45,434 nt of DNA, from contig JAFGDY010000283.1 in NCBI GenBank assembly GCA_016931895.1, forward strand, positions 1-45,434. Reading direction: 5' to 3'. Origin of the DNA: Anaerolineae bacterium. GTDB lineage: Bacteria > Chloroflexota > Anaerolineae > 4572-78 > J111. The notes under the pieces were generated by a model. It made no database searches. It saw only the letters and a program-made list of their open reading frames with translations, and was not told the origin of the DNA. Made by a program: the position numbers and the translations under genes. Positions within the stretch are counted from its first letter, which is position 1, and every line of letters starts with the position of its first letter. This document shows, one piece after another, positions 32,252 through 42,900 of the stretch.

Positions 32252-35200
32252 TTTACCTCTTCGGGACTACCCGGAACAGGTTCAAAGTAATCGCCAAAGG
32301 ACTGTAGTAAGAAAACTTCCAAATCCGTTGGGTCTTCAGGTTCTATCTCATCAATCCGATACTCCGCCCGGGCCTGGCGTTGGTATTTAAAGAAATCTGT
32401 CATCTCAAACCGGTTAAATTTTTTGAGATAATCGTACAAAATGTCAAGACTGACCGAAATAACCGTAGACCGGGTTGAGTATAATTGATTATAACCCAAA
32501 CTCAAAACAAACGCTTCGGCCGCTTGCTCGAGCATTTTAGTAGCCTGTGGGTCATTGCGTACCGCTAAACGGCCGGCCTGTTTATTTTCCAACGAAGCTC
32601 TAATGGCCGCGGCTATTTTGATAAAGCGATCTAATCTTAGGCGGCCCCTTACTGCCCATACTTTACCCAATTGCATAAAAATATAGGATTCAGCATCGGT
32701 GGGACAAGGTGGAGAACTATCTTTTTTCAATAGACTCTCTGGTGGAACTAATTTCAGGGTATCTTCAATTGCTTGCTCGGCTGCCTCAGTTTCGCCGGCA
32801 TAGTAGTACGTCCAGGCCAGGTCATTTTGGGCATCAAGTTGATGCCGGGCAAAACCTCTCTCCGTAGACAACTCCAGCGCTGTTTTAAGTAAGCTGATAG
32901 CCCGATTTCGGTATTGTGTAATTCGGCTGCTTTGGTCAGGGTGGTGGGTTTTAAGATAATACATGTAATCACGATATAAACACCCCTGTTCAATCAAAGC
33001 CTCGATCCGGCGCATCACCTCCGGGCTATATTGTTCAAAAATTTCAACTGCCTCGGCGATAGCTGTAGCCGCGGTATCCAACAGTTCTTCGGGCGTGTCC
33101 ACTACCTTTGGCACCTTTGACGTGGTTAGGCGGCGTAAAGCTTCACACAACTCCGTAAGCGCCAAACCAAGCCCGCGCGGGTCCTCTAATTTGCGAAAAT
33201 AAACAACGGCTCTGGCCGCTTCCGGCCAGGCATTTTCCGGCTGCCGGCCATTGTTATAAATAACCGCCAAAGTGTTATGAGAAAAGGCAATAGGATTTTC
33301 AAACCCTAACTCTTCTCTTAGTTCCAGCGCGTCCCGGCAAATCCGACCCGCCCGGTTAATCAAACCCATTTCTGAAAGCACACGCGACAGGTTATTGCGC
33401 GTAATTGCTTGTCGAGCCCAAAACCCGGTATCCCGCAAATAGCGCAAAGCTGTAGCATAATACTGGCCGGCCTGGCGATAATGTCCCTGGGTGACATGGC
33501 CATAACCGAGGAAGTTATAGTTTAATCCTATCACTCGCCGTAAACGAATTTCAGCTGGGTGTTCTAGCAAACTAAATTCTTCCTGTTCAGGAATGCCCTT
33601 ATGGGACAAGAGTCGTTCCAATTGCTTGGCTGTTGTTTCCAGTCTGGCGATAGCGTCTGGAATGTTCTCCCCCAGATAGACACGGGAAAACTCTTGCCAA
33701 CAAATGCGTTCGCCCCTGGAAAAGGTGTGGGCCAGGGTTTTTTGCAAGGGTTCCGGCAGGGCGGGAATAATTTGTTCCACCTGGTCGGCAAACTCAATGG
33801 CGCGGTGATACTGTTTGGTGAGGAAAAACCTTTTGATCCAGCGGGTCACATCATCCTGTATCGCGGCTCGCTCAAGGGTATCCCAGGAGGTGTCATTGAC
33901 CATACTTGGCCGGGGGGGCAGGTTGATAAATGCGCGGGTATAGGGGTCTGTGAGAAATCGCCATAGTTCAATTTGAATCTGCACGTCGGCTTCCAAATCA
34001 TTCGCCCGCGACATTTGTTCGGCTATGTCGTAATAAGTGTCATTAAAGCCCGCATCCGGGTCAATCCTTAGCTCGTAATGTAATCTTTCTAGCCGGGCAG
34101 CCAAAACATGTTCTTCTAAAGCAAAACGTTCATGTTCTTCTGTTATACCCAAAGAGCGGAGTTTCATAGATAACGCCCGGGCCGGCGATTCCCAGTGCAG
34201 GGAACGTTCATCCTCCTTACGAATTTGCGTTCGTATTTCATTTAATTGGTCAATTTCCCAATCCGCAAATTTTTGCAATTTCCGGTAAAGTTGCAAACGA
34301 GCCTGAGCTTCGTCTTTCCGGTCAATCTCATTAGCGGCCATATTTTCGGCATAAATGCGATAAAGTTCATCCTGCAGAATCAACCGGCCATCGGCCCTGG
34401 TTTTGACCACAGAGAGGCGGTGTAACGAATAAGGATTGTCGAAGGCTAATTCCTGTTCAATCTCATGGTTTAAGATGGGGTCAGTCTTCCAGGCGGCAGG
34501 GTCAGCGTTGGGCAAACTGCCCAGGATAAAGTTTAATCGTTTGGCATCCAGGCCGTGCCGGGCGCGCACCAGGGCGGTCATTATCCGGGGACGAAGGTCA
34601 TCTGTTGTGGCAAAAAGCAAACGGATGAACTCCGCTTCAATTTCAAACTGTATCTTTTCTAATCCTTCCTTTTGTATCCGTTCTTTGGCCTGGGCAAAGG
34701 TATCTTGTAAGGCCACCGGCTCTTTTTTGCCTTCAATCAAGATGTCCACAAACAAGGCCAGGCGCACCGGCTGTCCGGCGGTATAGAGGTGGAGCACTTT
34801 GATGCGGTCCTGGTCTTGGGCAATGTTTTGCAAATGCGCCGCAATGGCTTCGTCCGAGCCGGGTTGAGCCTGATAATCCTGGGCCAATTGGTTTAAATAG
34901 GTTTGCACATCTTCCACATTAAAAACGTCTAACTCAATGGTTTCCAGGCTGAACCGGCTATCTGGATGATGGGCGGCCTCAATTAATTGCTCAAAATAAG
35001 CCTCTGCTTCAGGCCGGCCGGCCAGGAGAATAGTGGTATTGGGCAACTTTCCCTGTTGCAACAATTCCAGCAAACGTTGTTGGGTGCTGAAACCGATGTC
35101 TTTGGGGCTGAGCAGCCCTGTTTCCCATAGCCAAGACGCGCCGGCATAACTTAATTGTTCGGCCGTGTCAAGCGCCCACACCAAACGATATTCACCGGCC

Positions 35201-35679
35201 AGTTGCCGGTAATCTTCAAAAAAGGCCCCCTCCGCCTTTGCCGCCGCTGCTTCCACCGACGAATAGTCGGCTTGATCTCTACGTTTTCGCTTGTACTCAA
35301 CCACGGCGTCGTCATAAGCCTGAAATTGGGCCTGTTCATGCCAGGAGAAACTATCCCGGAGGATTTGCAGAAAATGCTCAAAGGTGTGCAACCGCACATC
35401 GCTGAAGTCCACAATATTTGAGATAATAACGGGCGTTGTAGTTGTCCAAATTTCGTCAATATTGGGCGGAGATAAATATAGAAAACTCTGGTGATGGCCG
35501 ATCCGCCACAGGGTTTCAAGCAATAAACGGGTTTTGCCCAGGCCGCCCGGCGCTTTGATAATCACAACCCGGGTGTCGAGTCCGGGTTGACAAATAGCCT
35601 GTTCCAGCTTTTTTAATTCGGCAATCCGGTTAACAATGCGCTCGGTGCGGCGAGCAACCGCGAATGTGGGGGTGATCAT
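32248..35679 (-). CDS. STAND-type ATPase with TPR-like C-terminal region
   Basis: This is an 1143-aa protein. The NTPase domain near the N-terminus has Walker A APGGLGKTRLLL (residues 43-53) and a Walker B-type VWALDTAEQL. LLAGRPEAEAYF fits the sensor strand of AP-ATPase/NACHT relatives. A long helical region with TPR-like units (for example YHRAIEFADQVEQ, HYRQAGQYYATALRYL, ARTYY-type motifs such as LAWTYYYAGETEAAEQAI) fills about residues 600-1050. STAND ATPases sense a ligand through such repeats and oligomerise. The gene overlaps the STAND gene before it by four bases (ATGA) and the radical SAM gene after it by four, so the three are made together. Confidence 0.82.
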   Translation of the reverse strand: MITPTFAVARRTERIVNRIAELKKLEQAICQPGLDTRVVIIKAPGGLGKTRLLLETLWRIGHHQSFLYLSPPNIDEIWTTTTPVIISNIVDFSDVRLHTFEHFLQILRDSFSWHEQAQFQAYDDAVVEYKRKRRDQADYSSVEAAAAKAEGAFFEDYRQLAGEYRLVWALDTAEQLSYAGASWLWETGLLSPKDIGFSTQQRLLELLQQGKLPNTTILLAGRPEAEAYFEQLIEAAHHPDSRFSLETIELDVFNVEDVQTYLNQLAQDYQAQPGSDEAIAAHLQNIAQDQDRIKVLHLYTAGQPVRLALFVDILIEGKKEPVALQDTFAQAKERIQKEGLEKIQFEIEAEFIRLLFATTDDLRPRIMTALVRARHGLDAKRLNFILGSLPNADPAAWKTDPILNHEIEQELAFDNPYSLHRLSVVKTRADGRLILQDELYRIYAENMAANEIDRKDEAQARLQLYRKLQKFADWEIDQLNEIRTQIRKEDERSLHWESPARALSMKLRSLGITEEHERFALEEHVLAARLERLHYELRIDPDAGFNDTYYDIAEQMSRANDLEADVQIQIELWRFLTDPYTRAFINLPPRPSMVNDTSWDTLERAAIQDDVTRWIKRFFLTKQYHRAIEFADQVEQIIPALPEPLQKTLAHTFSRGERICWQEFSRVYLGENIPDAIARLETTAKQLERLLSHKGIPEQEEFSLLEHPAEIRLRRVIGLNYNFLGYGHVTQGHYRQAGQYYATALRYLRDTGFWARQAITRNNLSRVLSEMGLINRAGRICRDALELREELGFENPIAFSHNTLAVIYNNGRQPENAWPEAARAVVYFRKLEDPRGLGLALTELCEALRRLTTSKVPKVVDTPEELLDTAATAIAEAVEIFEQYSPEVMRRIEALIEQGCLYRDYMYYLKTHHPDQSSRITQYRNRAISLLKTALELSTERGFARHQLDAQNDLAWTYYYAGETEAAEQAIEDTLKLVPPESLLKKDSSPPCPTDAESYIFMQLGKVWAVRGRLRLDRFIKIAAAIRASLENKQAGRLAVRNDPQATKMLEQAAEAFVLSLGYNQLYSTRSTVISVSLDILYDYLKKFNRFEMTDFFKYQRQARAEYRIDEIEPEDPTDLEVFLLQSFGDYFEPVPGSPEEVK

Positions 35680-36746
35680 TGTTTGTTCTCCTTTTCCTTC
35701 TCTCTCAGGCGATTTTCGGCATAAAGCAGTTCACGCAACCCGTCAACAATTTGATAACGTTGTCCGCCGATGTGGGTGACGATACTTAACACCATTAGCG
35801 TTTGGATATGATTGAGGGCCTCTCGTTGGGTATATTTATTCCCGGCAAAGTTCTCCAATATCCATGAGTTTTCTTGAAGGGCTACAATCTGCCTTAAAGC
35901 ATCCTCTATGGTTTTCACAGTTTCTGGCTTTTGGCGCAATTCCGGGCCAATGAGTTCATACCGGCTTTCCTTTAAATCATTGGCGTTTAAAATGGGACGG
36001 CGATGATTGGCTTCATTTTCTCGGGCCCGGCGGAATAAAATGGTATTCAAACCGGGGACAGTGAGGGCATAAGGGGCTACGATTTCAAGAAATTCCTCCA
36101 GCGGGGCTTCAAGTTTTTCCGGTATAATCGTAGCCCGTTTGTGCAGTTGTTGGTGACCATCTGCTGATATTTTATTTTCTATTTTGGAAAAAGTCTCCAG
36201 AGAAATTCGCTTTTCGCCGCGCCGGGGATTAGAGGGAATTAGATAGGATTCCTCTCTAAAGGAAACGATAATCCGTACTTCTGGATTGAGCCAAAACTGG
36301 TCCAGCAAATACTTTTCCAGTTCTCGCCGCTCATTATCTGCTAATTCATTCAGGCCGTCTACAATTAAAATGGGGCGTAACGAGGGGCTATTTTGGGTCA
36401 GATTTTCGAGCAAATGACGAACCCAGGCTTCCAGAGATTCATCGGGGGGGACGGCGCTCATTTTGGCGCAAACAGTTCCGGCTTGTTCTATCACCGTTAG
36501 CAGCCATTTGGTGATTGCCGCATACGAGGTTAAGGTCAACGTGGGGGCTGTTATGATAAACAGGTCGCGCCATTCAGCCAGGCGACAAACCAATTGCTTG
36601 AGCAGCCAGGTTTTGCCATAACCTGGTGGAGCGGCAATAGTCCTTAATCGGCGGGAGGGGACAGCGATATCCGTCGCCCACCGGACCAGATCTTCCAGTT
36701 CTCGCTCCCGTCCCACAAATAGTTCAGAGCGAAATTTTTCTGACAT
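35676..36746 (-). CDS. STAND/NACHT-like ATPase
   Basis: This is a 356-aa protein. ELFVGRERELEDLVRW is the usual entry helix of STAND domains. The Walker A is AAPPGYGKTWLL (residues 38-49), the Walker B is ILIVDGLNELADN, and IIVSFREES is the sensor strand. The C-terminal part is helical (EALNHIQTLMVLSIV), probably a winged-helix-like end. It is a close paralogue of the middle domain of the 1124-aa protein encoded upstream (39953-43327). The start is the ATG at 36746, not the in-frame codon at 36776, because GGGAG lies seven bases upstream. It has no effector domain of its own. Confidence 0.82.
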   Translation of the reverse strand: MSEKFRSELFVGRERELEDLVRWATDIAVPSRRLRTIAAPPGYGKTWLLKQLVCRLAEWRDLFIITAPTLTLTSYAAITKWLLTVIEQAGTVCAKMSAVPPDESLEAWVRHLLENLTQNSPSLRPILIVDGLNELADNERRELEKYLLDQFWLNPEVRIIVSFREESYLIPSNPRRGEKRISLETFSKIENKISADGHQQLHKRATIIPEKLEAPLEEFLEIVAPYALTVPGLNTILFRRARENEANHRRPILNANDLKESRYELIGPELRQKPETVKTIEDALRQIVALQENSWILENFAGNKYTQREALNHIQTLMVLSIVTHIGGQRYQIVDGLRELLYAENRLREKEKENKQ

Positions 36747-36964
36747 TTTGACTCCCTGGTAATCGAAGCCAGTCACACTAGACTAACTTCAGTAAGTCAG
36801 CACCGGCCTGTGTTGTCTGTTCCCCCTATTTATTTGTAACTTGATTGTTTTTCACAACGCCCTGGTTATTATACCACAAAAAAACCTCTCTGAGTCTCTC
36901 GACTTTCTCTCAACATTATCCAATTTGTACTGAGACTCGAACCTTGAGGCGTGAATAGGCCCGG

Positions 36965-38230
36965 TTATTCAGGTAAAGGAGAGTCATAGCTCCAAAATTG
37001 TTTCATTCTGCGCCAATCGGCGGCGGTGAGCAGGGGTTGGTCGGGGGCGTGTTGGGCATGGGCGTCTATCAGGGCGCTCACCAGACGGAGCAAATGCCGG
37101 GGCGAATGTTGGGCCGCCTGAATTAATTTTTCTTCCAGTGTGCCGGCCAGTTCAGCCGCAGCCAGATAATTAAAGCCGGGGATATGGCTGCCCGCCGCGC
37201 GCAGGCGTTGGCGCAGCAATTCGGCCAGAGCGGCATCATCCCAATGAATGAGGTAAGAAAGGGGGGGATAGGATAAACTGTTGAAAATATTTTCATAGGT
37301 TTTAAAGATGGGTGTTTGCATCTCTTCAGGTAAAAAGAAATAAAAAAACAAACCCTGGCTTTGCCAGCGAGCCAGGTGGTCAAACAGGGGCGTGATCAAG
37401 CCCAATATTTTATCAATTTCGCGCTCATAAGCATCCACGCCGTCAACCAGAACAAAAATCTGCCTGAACCCCCAACTTTTTGCCGCCAGCAAGCCGGTTT
37501 GGAGCAACTCTGCCCCTGTAAGGGAAGCATCAGAACCTGGAGGTGGGGAGACAGTTTCGGTTTCCGGCAGCCAACAATCTTTAAGCAAGTTAACAATTTT
37601 GAGAGATGGCTTGATGTAGCGCACCGCCGGACGATTCAAACGGGACCACAGGCTGGCCAGGCCGTTTTCCCGGTCGGTAAAATCATCGGTCAAAATGAGT
37701 TCGGCCGTCCGCCATAGGCGCGACCAAACCAGGGCCAGTTGCGCCTGCCATTGTTTTTTTTGGGTCTCGGTGGGCGGCTCAAGGGCGTCAAGCTGCTCAA
37801 GAACCTGAATAAACAGGTCCAGCGCCAATTCCTTGGCTATGTTCGTCCAATGTTGTTCAGCCGTCAGTTGTTGCGTTGGTTTGTGGCTCAATTCATAGGT
37901 AACTACCAGGGTCCGGTCATATACGGAGCGACACTCGGCCTCCAGGGTGTAGCGAAGGGTGGTTTTGCCGCTGCCGGGCCGGCCAAATATCAGGCCGTTT
38001 CGCGCTTCGCGTAAAGCCTGGGGGAGGGGTTTGTTGAATTTTGGATCGTGGGGGTCTGTATAATAAGCAAAAAAATGGGGCTGTTTTTCGCTGCTGCGCA
38101 ACTCCTGCTCTGCCACCGGGCCGGCAAAGGGGTCATGCGATAACTCCAGGGTATCCAAGAGATAAGTGAGCCGGGGGTTGTTAGACTTTTTCATGGACGC
38201 AGCATATTCCGATAGACTATTGTTGGCCAA
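36965..38230 (-). CDS. P-loop ATPase (AAA/STAND-like) of the conflict locus
   Basis: This is a 421-aa protein. The Walker A is GRPGSGKTTLRYTL (about residues 83-96), and QIFVLVDGVDAYE is the Walker B. The C-terminal region (ELLRQRLRAAG ... SPRHLLRLVSALIDAH) is the helical lid typical of AAA+/STAND enzymes. No other domain is visible. A TTG start at 38230 is preferred because a strong purine-rich Shine-Dalgarno (GAGGAGGAGAGGAA) precedes it directly; the ATG at 38194 has none. The gene is separated from the upstream AAA-winged-helix gene by 428 bases that hold palindromes, so it may have its own promoter. Confidence 0.75.
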   Translation of the reverse strand: MANNSLSEYAASMKKSNNPRLTYLLDTLELSHDPFAGPVAEQELRSSEKQPHFFAYYTDPHDPKFNKPLPQALREARNGLIFGRPGSGKTTLRYTLEAECRSVYDRTLVVTYELSHKPTQQLTAEQHWTNIAKELALDLFIQVLEQLDALEPPTETQKKQWQAQLALVWSRLWRTAELILTDDFTDRENGLASLWSRLNRPAVRYIKPSLKIVNLLKDCWLPETETVSPPPGSDASLTGAELLQTGLLAAKSWGFRQIFVLVDGVDAYEREIDKILGLITPLFDHLARWQSQGLFFYFFLPEEMQTPIFKTYENIFNSLSYPPLSYLIHWDDAALAELLRQRLRAAGSHIPGFNYLAAAELAGTLEEKLIQAAQHSPRHLLRLVSALIDAHAQHAPDQPLLTAADWRRMKQFWSYDSPLPE

Positions 38231-38658
38231 TTCCTCTCCTCCTCCTCGGAAGACTCTTACAGAGACGCACCTATGGTATAACAAAGGCACATGTGTAAGA
38301 AGTGTGCGGGCATATCACAAAGACCCTAAAGGTCTCTGAGACCTTTAGGGTCTGGAGCCCTCGCAGCAACTGCGCATATTTGACAAATGAGCCAAATAAA
38401 TTGGGTGACTATAAAACACAGAAAATAGGAGGATAGATTGCCTCCAACCTCCTATTTCCATTAAGGTCTGTGTCGGTTAAGATATAGCGCCATACGCCCG
38501 CGTATGCTTTTTAGGTTAATATTTTTTGCGCAATTTTTCTCATCTCCATTATAAAACGTAAGTCTAACGTAATCATCTATTTTAGCATACGCAAACATAA
38601 CATTATCTTACATTTAACTGGCATCAAGCTATCATCTGTCTAACGCCGGGCTGGCAGG
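38231..38658. other. Gap with several inverted repeats
   Basis: No gene is seen in these 428 bases. They contain the 15-bp palindrome at 38321-38353, a second inverted pair AAATAGGAGG (38423-38432) with CCTCCTATTT (38448-38457), and a small hairpin CATACG/CGTATG at 38491-38506 followed by CTTTTT on the plus strand. The block may split the long minus-strand operon in two. Confidence 0.6.
38321..38353. repeat. Perfect 15-bp palindromic repeat
   Basis: AGACCCTAAAGGTCT at 38321-38335, loop CTG, then AGACCTTTAGGGTCT at 38339-38353. Stem and loop lengths match the element embedded in the radical SAM gene, and both share a GTCT/CCT...AGACC core, so they look like members of one dispersed family. 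Confidence 0.85.
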
Positions 38659-39972
38659 CTATGTATCGGCAGCATTTTCCAGCCAATAACCCTGGCTGCG
38701 CGTATTTTGGACGTAGACCGGCTTATCGGGCACCGGCTCAATTTTTTTGCGTAAACGGCTGGCAATGGTATTGAGGTTGCCCTGGGTGCCAGCTATCTTC
38801 AGCAACGCAGGATTAGCGTCCCCGCTCTGGCGGTATTGCCATAAGACTTCCAGAAAAGCAAAGGGCTGCTCATCCAGGGAAATAAACTGCGCGCCCAGCC
38901 AGACGCCCCGGCATGTTCTATCCAATTTGAGATGGACATGGTTGGCAAAGTAGGCGTGGACGAGGTCGTTATAGTTTTGGCCGGTTAATTTTTGGCCGTT
39001 GTGGGCGTATTGGTTGAGCAGGGTGGCGGTCAACCCAACCCAGGCGCGAGGGGTAGGCCCGCCATAGATGGGCTGGATTTTATGTTCCAGGGCAGTTAAC
39101 AACTCTGGCGCGGCAATGTCGGTTAAGGCGCGCCGGCGGTTATCGGTGGCGGCTTGCACATAACGATTACTAAGTTCCCGGCAATCTTCAGCCGGCCAGC
39201 GCAGGGAGGTGAAAGTAATCCGGCCGCGAGATTTATCAATCAGTTTAGCCTGGTCAATGGCATGCTCTGGAATGGCCGCCTTAATGGCAAATCCTTCAAA
39301 TTGCAGGGGCGTCAACCAGCCAAATAAATCGGCCATCTTTGCCAAAATGGGTTCGTCAAGGTCGGCTTCGTTGACGTCCACCAGAACGGCCACTCCATCC
39401 TCAAACCCCACTCGCCGGCTCAAGGTCACTAACTCTTCAATTTGGCCCTGCACGTCAAGCAATTCGGTGTCGGTTGGGTATAGGTCCTTAAAAGGATGTT
39501 CCAGTAATTTCAATAAAGCTTGCTGATTCAGTTCATCGGCCCAGCGCTCAAAAGCGCGCGGGCCGCCATATTTTTCAATTAGCCAACGCAGATATACCCG
39601 GTTAGTGATAGAAAGTTGGGGTTGGTCAAGTTGGTGGGGGTGGGCAGTTAAAAACTTTTTGATAACCATTGAAATGCAGGCCATCATTTGTCCCAGGTGG
39701 TTATAGTCGCTTGACCAGGCATGCTCTCCGCCCGGCCACCGGTCAATGGGATAACGCACAATGAGCAGGCGGGGTGTCTCTGTTCTTTCCAGGGCTTTTA
39801 TGGCCGCCGATTTGCCGCTGCCCGGCCCGCCAAAGGCGATAACATGGGCCACGCCTCGCAAGGTCACGTCGGCCGGCGAGGGAACGTAACACTCCGCCCA
39901 CCAGCGCTCATTTTGTGCCGAGGTGCGTTGTTCTTCGGATAAAAACGGCCATTCAGCGACGGTCAGACTCAT
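38659..39972 (-). CDS. P-loop ATPase with C-terminal OmpR-type winged helix
   Basis: This is a 437-aa protein. The Walker A is GGPGSGKSAAIKAL (residues 48-61), and GVAVLVDVNEADL is the Walker B-like strand. The last 85 residues (GVWLGAQFISLDEQPFAFLEVLW ... IASRLRKKIEPVPDKPVYVQNTRSQGYWL) match the trans_reg_C winged helix of OmpR regulators, including the final RLRKK-to-GYWL hairpin. It may bind DNA, or use the fold for protein contact as some STAND proteins do. Its start overlaps the end of the 1124-aa gene by 20 bases. Unlike the NACHT-like neighbours it lacks the ERELxxL entry helix. Confidence 0.78.
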   Translation of the reverse strand: MSLTVAEWPFLSEEQRTSAQNERWWAECYVPSPADVTLRGVAHVIAFGGPGSGKSAAIKALERTETPRLLIVRYPIDRWPGGEHAWSSDYNHLGQMMACISMVIKKFLTAHPHQLDQPQLSITNRVYLRWLIEKYGGPRAFERWADELNQQALLKLLEHPFKDLYPTDTELLDVQGQIEELVTLSRRVGFEDGVAVLVDVNEADLDEPILAKMADLFGWLTPLQFEGFAIKAAIPEHAIDQAKLIDKSRGRITFTSLRWPAEDCRELSNRYVQAATDNRRRALTDIAAPELLTALEHKIQPIYGGPTPRAWVGLTATLLNQYAHNGQKLTGQNYNDLVHAYFANHVHLKLDRTCRGVWLGAQFISLDEQPFAFLEVLWQYRQSGDANPALLKIAGTQGNLNTIASRLRKKIEPVPDKPVYVQNTRSQGYWLENAADT

Positions 39973-42900
39973 TGTTCAGTTTCTCCACGGCCTGCGCCAA
40001 ATTTTCGGCCGAGAAAGTGGGCCGCTCCGGGCTATGTGCAAGATGGTCGTCAAATAAGAATCGCCACAACTGGGCCAAACAACGTGGATTACCTTTGGCC
40101 TGTTGGATGAATTGCACATAAACGCCCTCGTCAAAAAGCAAGTCGGGGCCGCCATGAATACCGGCCAACCGGGCCAGGCTATCATAACGCCAGCGGGCCA
40201 TTTCGGCCAATAAATCGTCGGTCCAGGTCAACCGCGATATTCTCACATTGCCGGAAAAATTCTTTATCTCCGGGGCCAGGCCGGCGGGCAGAAATAATTT
40301 GATAATAAGGGCATGCGCCGCCCAGCCCGGCATATTCTGGAGATAAACCAATGTCTCTTCGGGCTTTGCTTCATTAAAGTCAACGGCCAATACAGCCCGG
40401 TCAAAATGAAATAACCTCAGCATATCCTGAACCGCTAACAACCATTGTTTTTGATTTTTCCAGGAGGCCGCTTTCATCCGCTGGATGGCTCTGGTCACAT
40501 TCCGGTCCGCTGCAAAAAGTTGCGTTAAGCGCGGCTTGACGATTTCTGCTTCCAGGCTATTCAGCCAGAAACGAGCCAGGAGTTTTTGCTCGTCTGGGGA
40601 CAAATCCAACAAAATGGCGGGATTGGCCCGGCCAAAATTGAACAGGGCCAGGGCTACTTCTTTGTGGATATCGCGCAGGGCAACCTGTTCCCCCCTCAGA
40701 TAAATGGGTAAGGTTTTGGCCAATGGTTTGCCTTCAACGTCGCCCAACTGGGACAGAGCGTAAGCGCAAGCGGTTTTGCCGCTGCCGCTTTCCCCCAGAA
40801 TTAATTCGGGCGAAAAGTTGGCCGAAATCGCCGCATAGGCCGGGTGGCCGCGGTCGCTCCAAAAGCCACCCACTTCGCCAAACAAAAAGGCTAATTCGTG
40901 TTCGGCTTGGTGGTTGGGAAAGGGGTCATAACCTTTAAGTGTCCGGCTAATCTGACAATCTGGTAGAATAGGCCGGGGTTTAAACAGGTCAAGTTTCCAG
41001 GATAGTTGCGGCAGACGTAAAGGTGAAATAGCTGATATATCCGGTTTAGGTTTTTTGGCCCAGTCAAGGAGAATGTCCAAGTAGTCTTTGCGGCTGGCAT
41101 GTTTTATAAGCTGGTCAATAGTATCGGCAAACTCGGTTTTGCTCATACCCCTAGATGAGGAAATTGCCTCCGAGTCAACAACATCGGTTGACGCGAGTTT
41201 GTATTTTTCCGGCCAGGATTCATTATAGAAAATCCTGAATTCAGGTCTCTCAAGACAGAAACGGCCTAATTCTATATCTGTGAAATTCTCAGTTAATAGA
41301 ACGCGAATATTATCTAAATCGTATTCTCTCTCGGTTTCCTTGAGCCTTTGTTCAGCCTGAAGTATTTGTCTTAGCCCGTCAATGACCGTATATTTTTGAC
41401 CGCCAGCGTGACAAACAATACCTAGAGCCATCAGCATTTGTATATGATTGAGCGCGTCACGTTGGAGGTATTTACCTTGCACAGCAAAGGTTTCGAAAGT
41501 CCAGGAATCTTGTGGTAGGGCGATAATGGCCTGTATATCTCGTTCAATGAATTCAATAGCTTCCGGCTGACGGTTCAATTCCGGGCCAATAAGTTCATGC
41601 CAACATGCCCTTAAATCGGCGGCAGTTAATATTGGCTGGCGATTGTTTTTTATATTTTCTTGAATTCTCTCGACTAAGATGGCATTAAGCCCCGGAATAT
41701 TGAGGGTATAAGGAGCAATAAGTTTAAGGATTTCTTGATATTTAGAGTCTTTGACTTTTAGGTCCAGAAGTTCTTCAAGTTGTTGATGCCCCTCTTTTTC
41801 AGAAAATGGCCTTAAAAGCACTCGCTCTTCGCCACGCCGGAGATTAGTGCTGGCCAGGACGGATTCATCTCTGAGGGAAACAATTATCCGCGCTGCGGGA
41901 TTAAGCCAGAACTGATCTAACAAACACTTTTCCAATTCTCGACGCTCGTTGTATTGTAATTCATCGAACCCATCCACTAGCAGAATAGGATGTAAAGGGG
42001 GACTGGCTTGGGTTAAATCTTCAAGCAGGTTAGAAATTATAATTTCTGGGGAAAATTGACCAATGTCACGCACCGTAGGATAAACTATTTGCGCATTTCT
42101 AACCACAAATGATAACCACTCAACCATCTGTACTCTGGATATTAATTTGGAGGCAGGGACAGGGACACTGATAATAAATAAATCACGTCTGTTTATAAGC
42201 CGTCTTTCTAGCTCACGCAGCAGCCAAGTCTTACCATAACCAGGGGGAGCGGCAATAGTCCTTAACCGGCGGACGCCGGAGGGATCTGTCACCCAACGAA
42301 TCAGGTCATCCAATTCTCGCTGGCGTCCAGCAAATAAACTTGGCGAAAAAGTTTCAGGAGTAAATGGCAGGAGAATAGAGGCCAGTTTTTCAAAGGCCTC
42401 AACCAGGCCTGACTCACTGGCTCGTTCAGGTTCACGCGTGGCCACGCTCTCTTTGTAAGCATAGTATGGCACATAGGGTATTTTCAAGTCAATAAATGCG
42501 CTCTTTTCAAACTTGAACCGGGGCGCGATAAAACTGTTCAGGACGCGGTTGAATTGTTCTTCAAACTCATCGAGTAAAAGTTTCTCGCCTTGTTCCACCC
42601 GGCTCGGCACAAATAGTAGTGAAAGGGGTCTTCCCTGGCGTCCCTCGCTGACCAGTTGCGGGTTGGCCAGGCTGCGGGCCATCATCAACGTGCCGTCGAG
42701 ATTTTGTTGATTGGGGGTGACAAACATAATCACCACATCCGCAAGCTGGTAAGCGCAAACGCCGCTCATTTCGGTGACGCCGGTGCGGCTGTCAATCAGC
42801 ACCACATTGGCCTGCCTTTCCGTTTCGCGCCGAAACCATTCAAAGAATTGCTCGCCATCCCAATTCGTATAAAAGTCGTCCCAATCAAAAGAACGCACCC

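Noticed and set aside
38321-38506. Possible CRISPR array or phage attachment site in the gap
   Set aside because: The inverted repeats are not regularly spaced copies of one sequence, and there is no integrase or cas gene.
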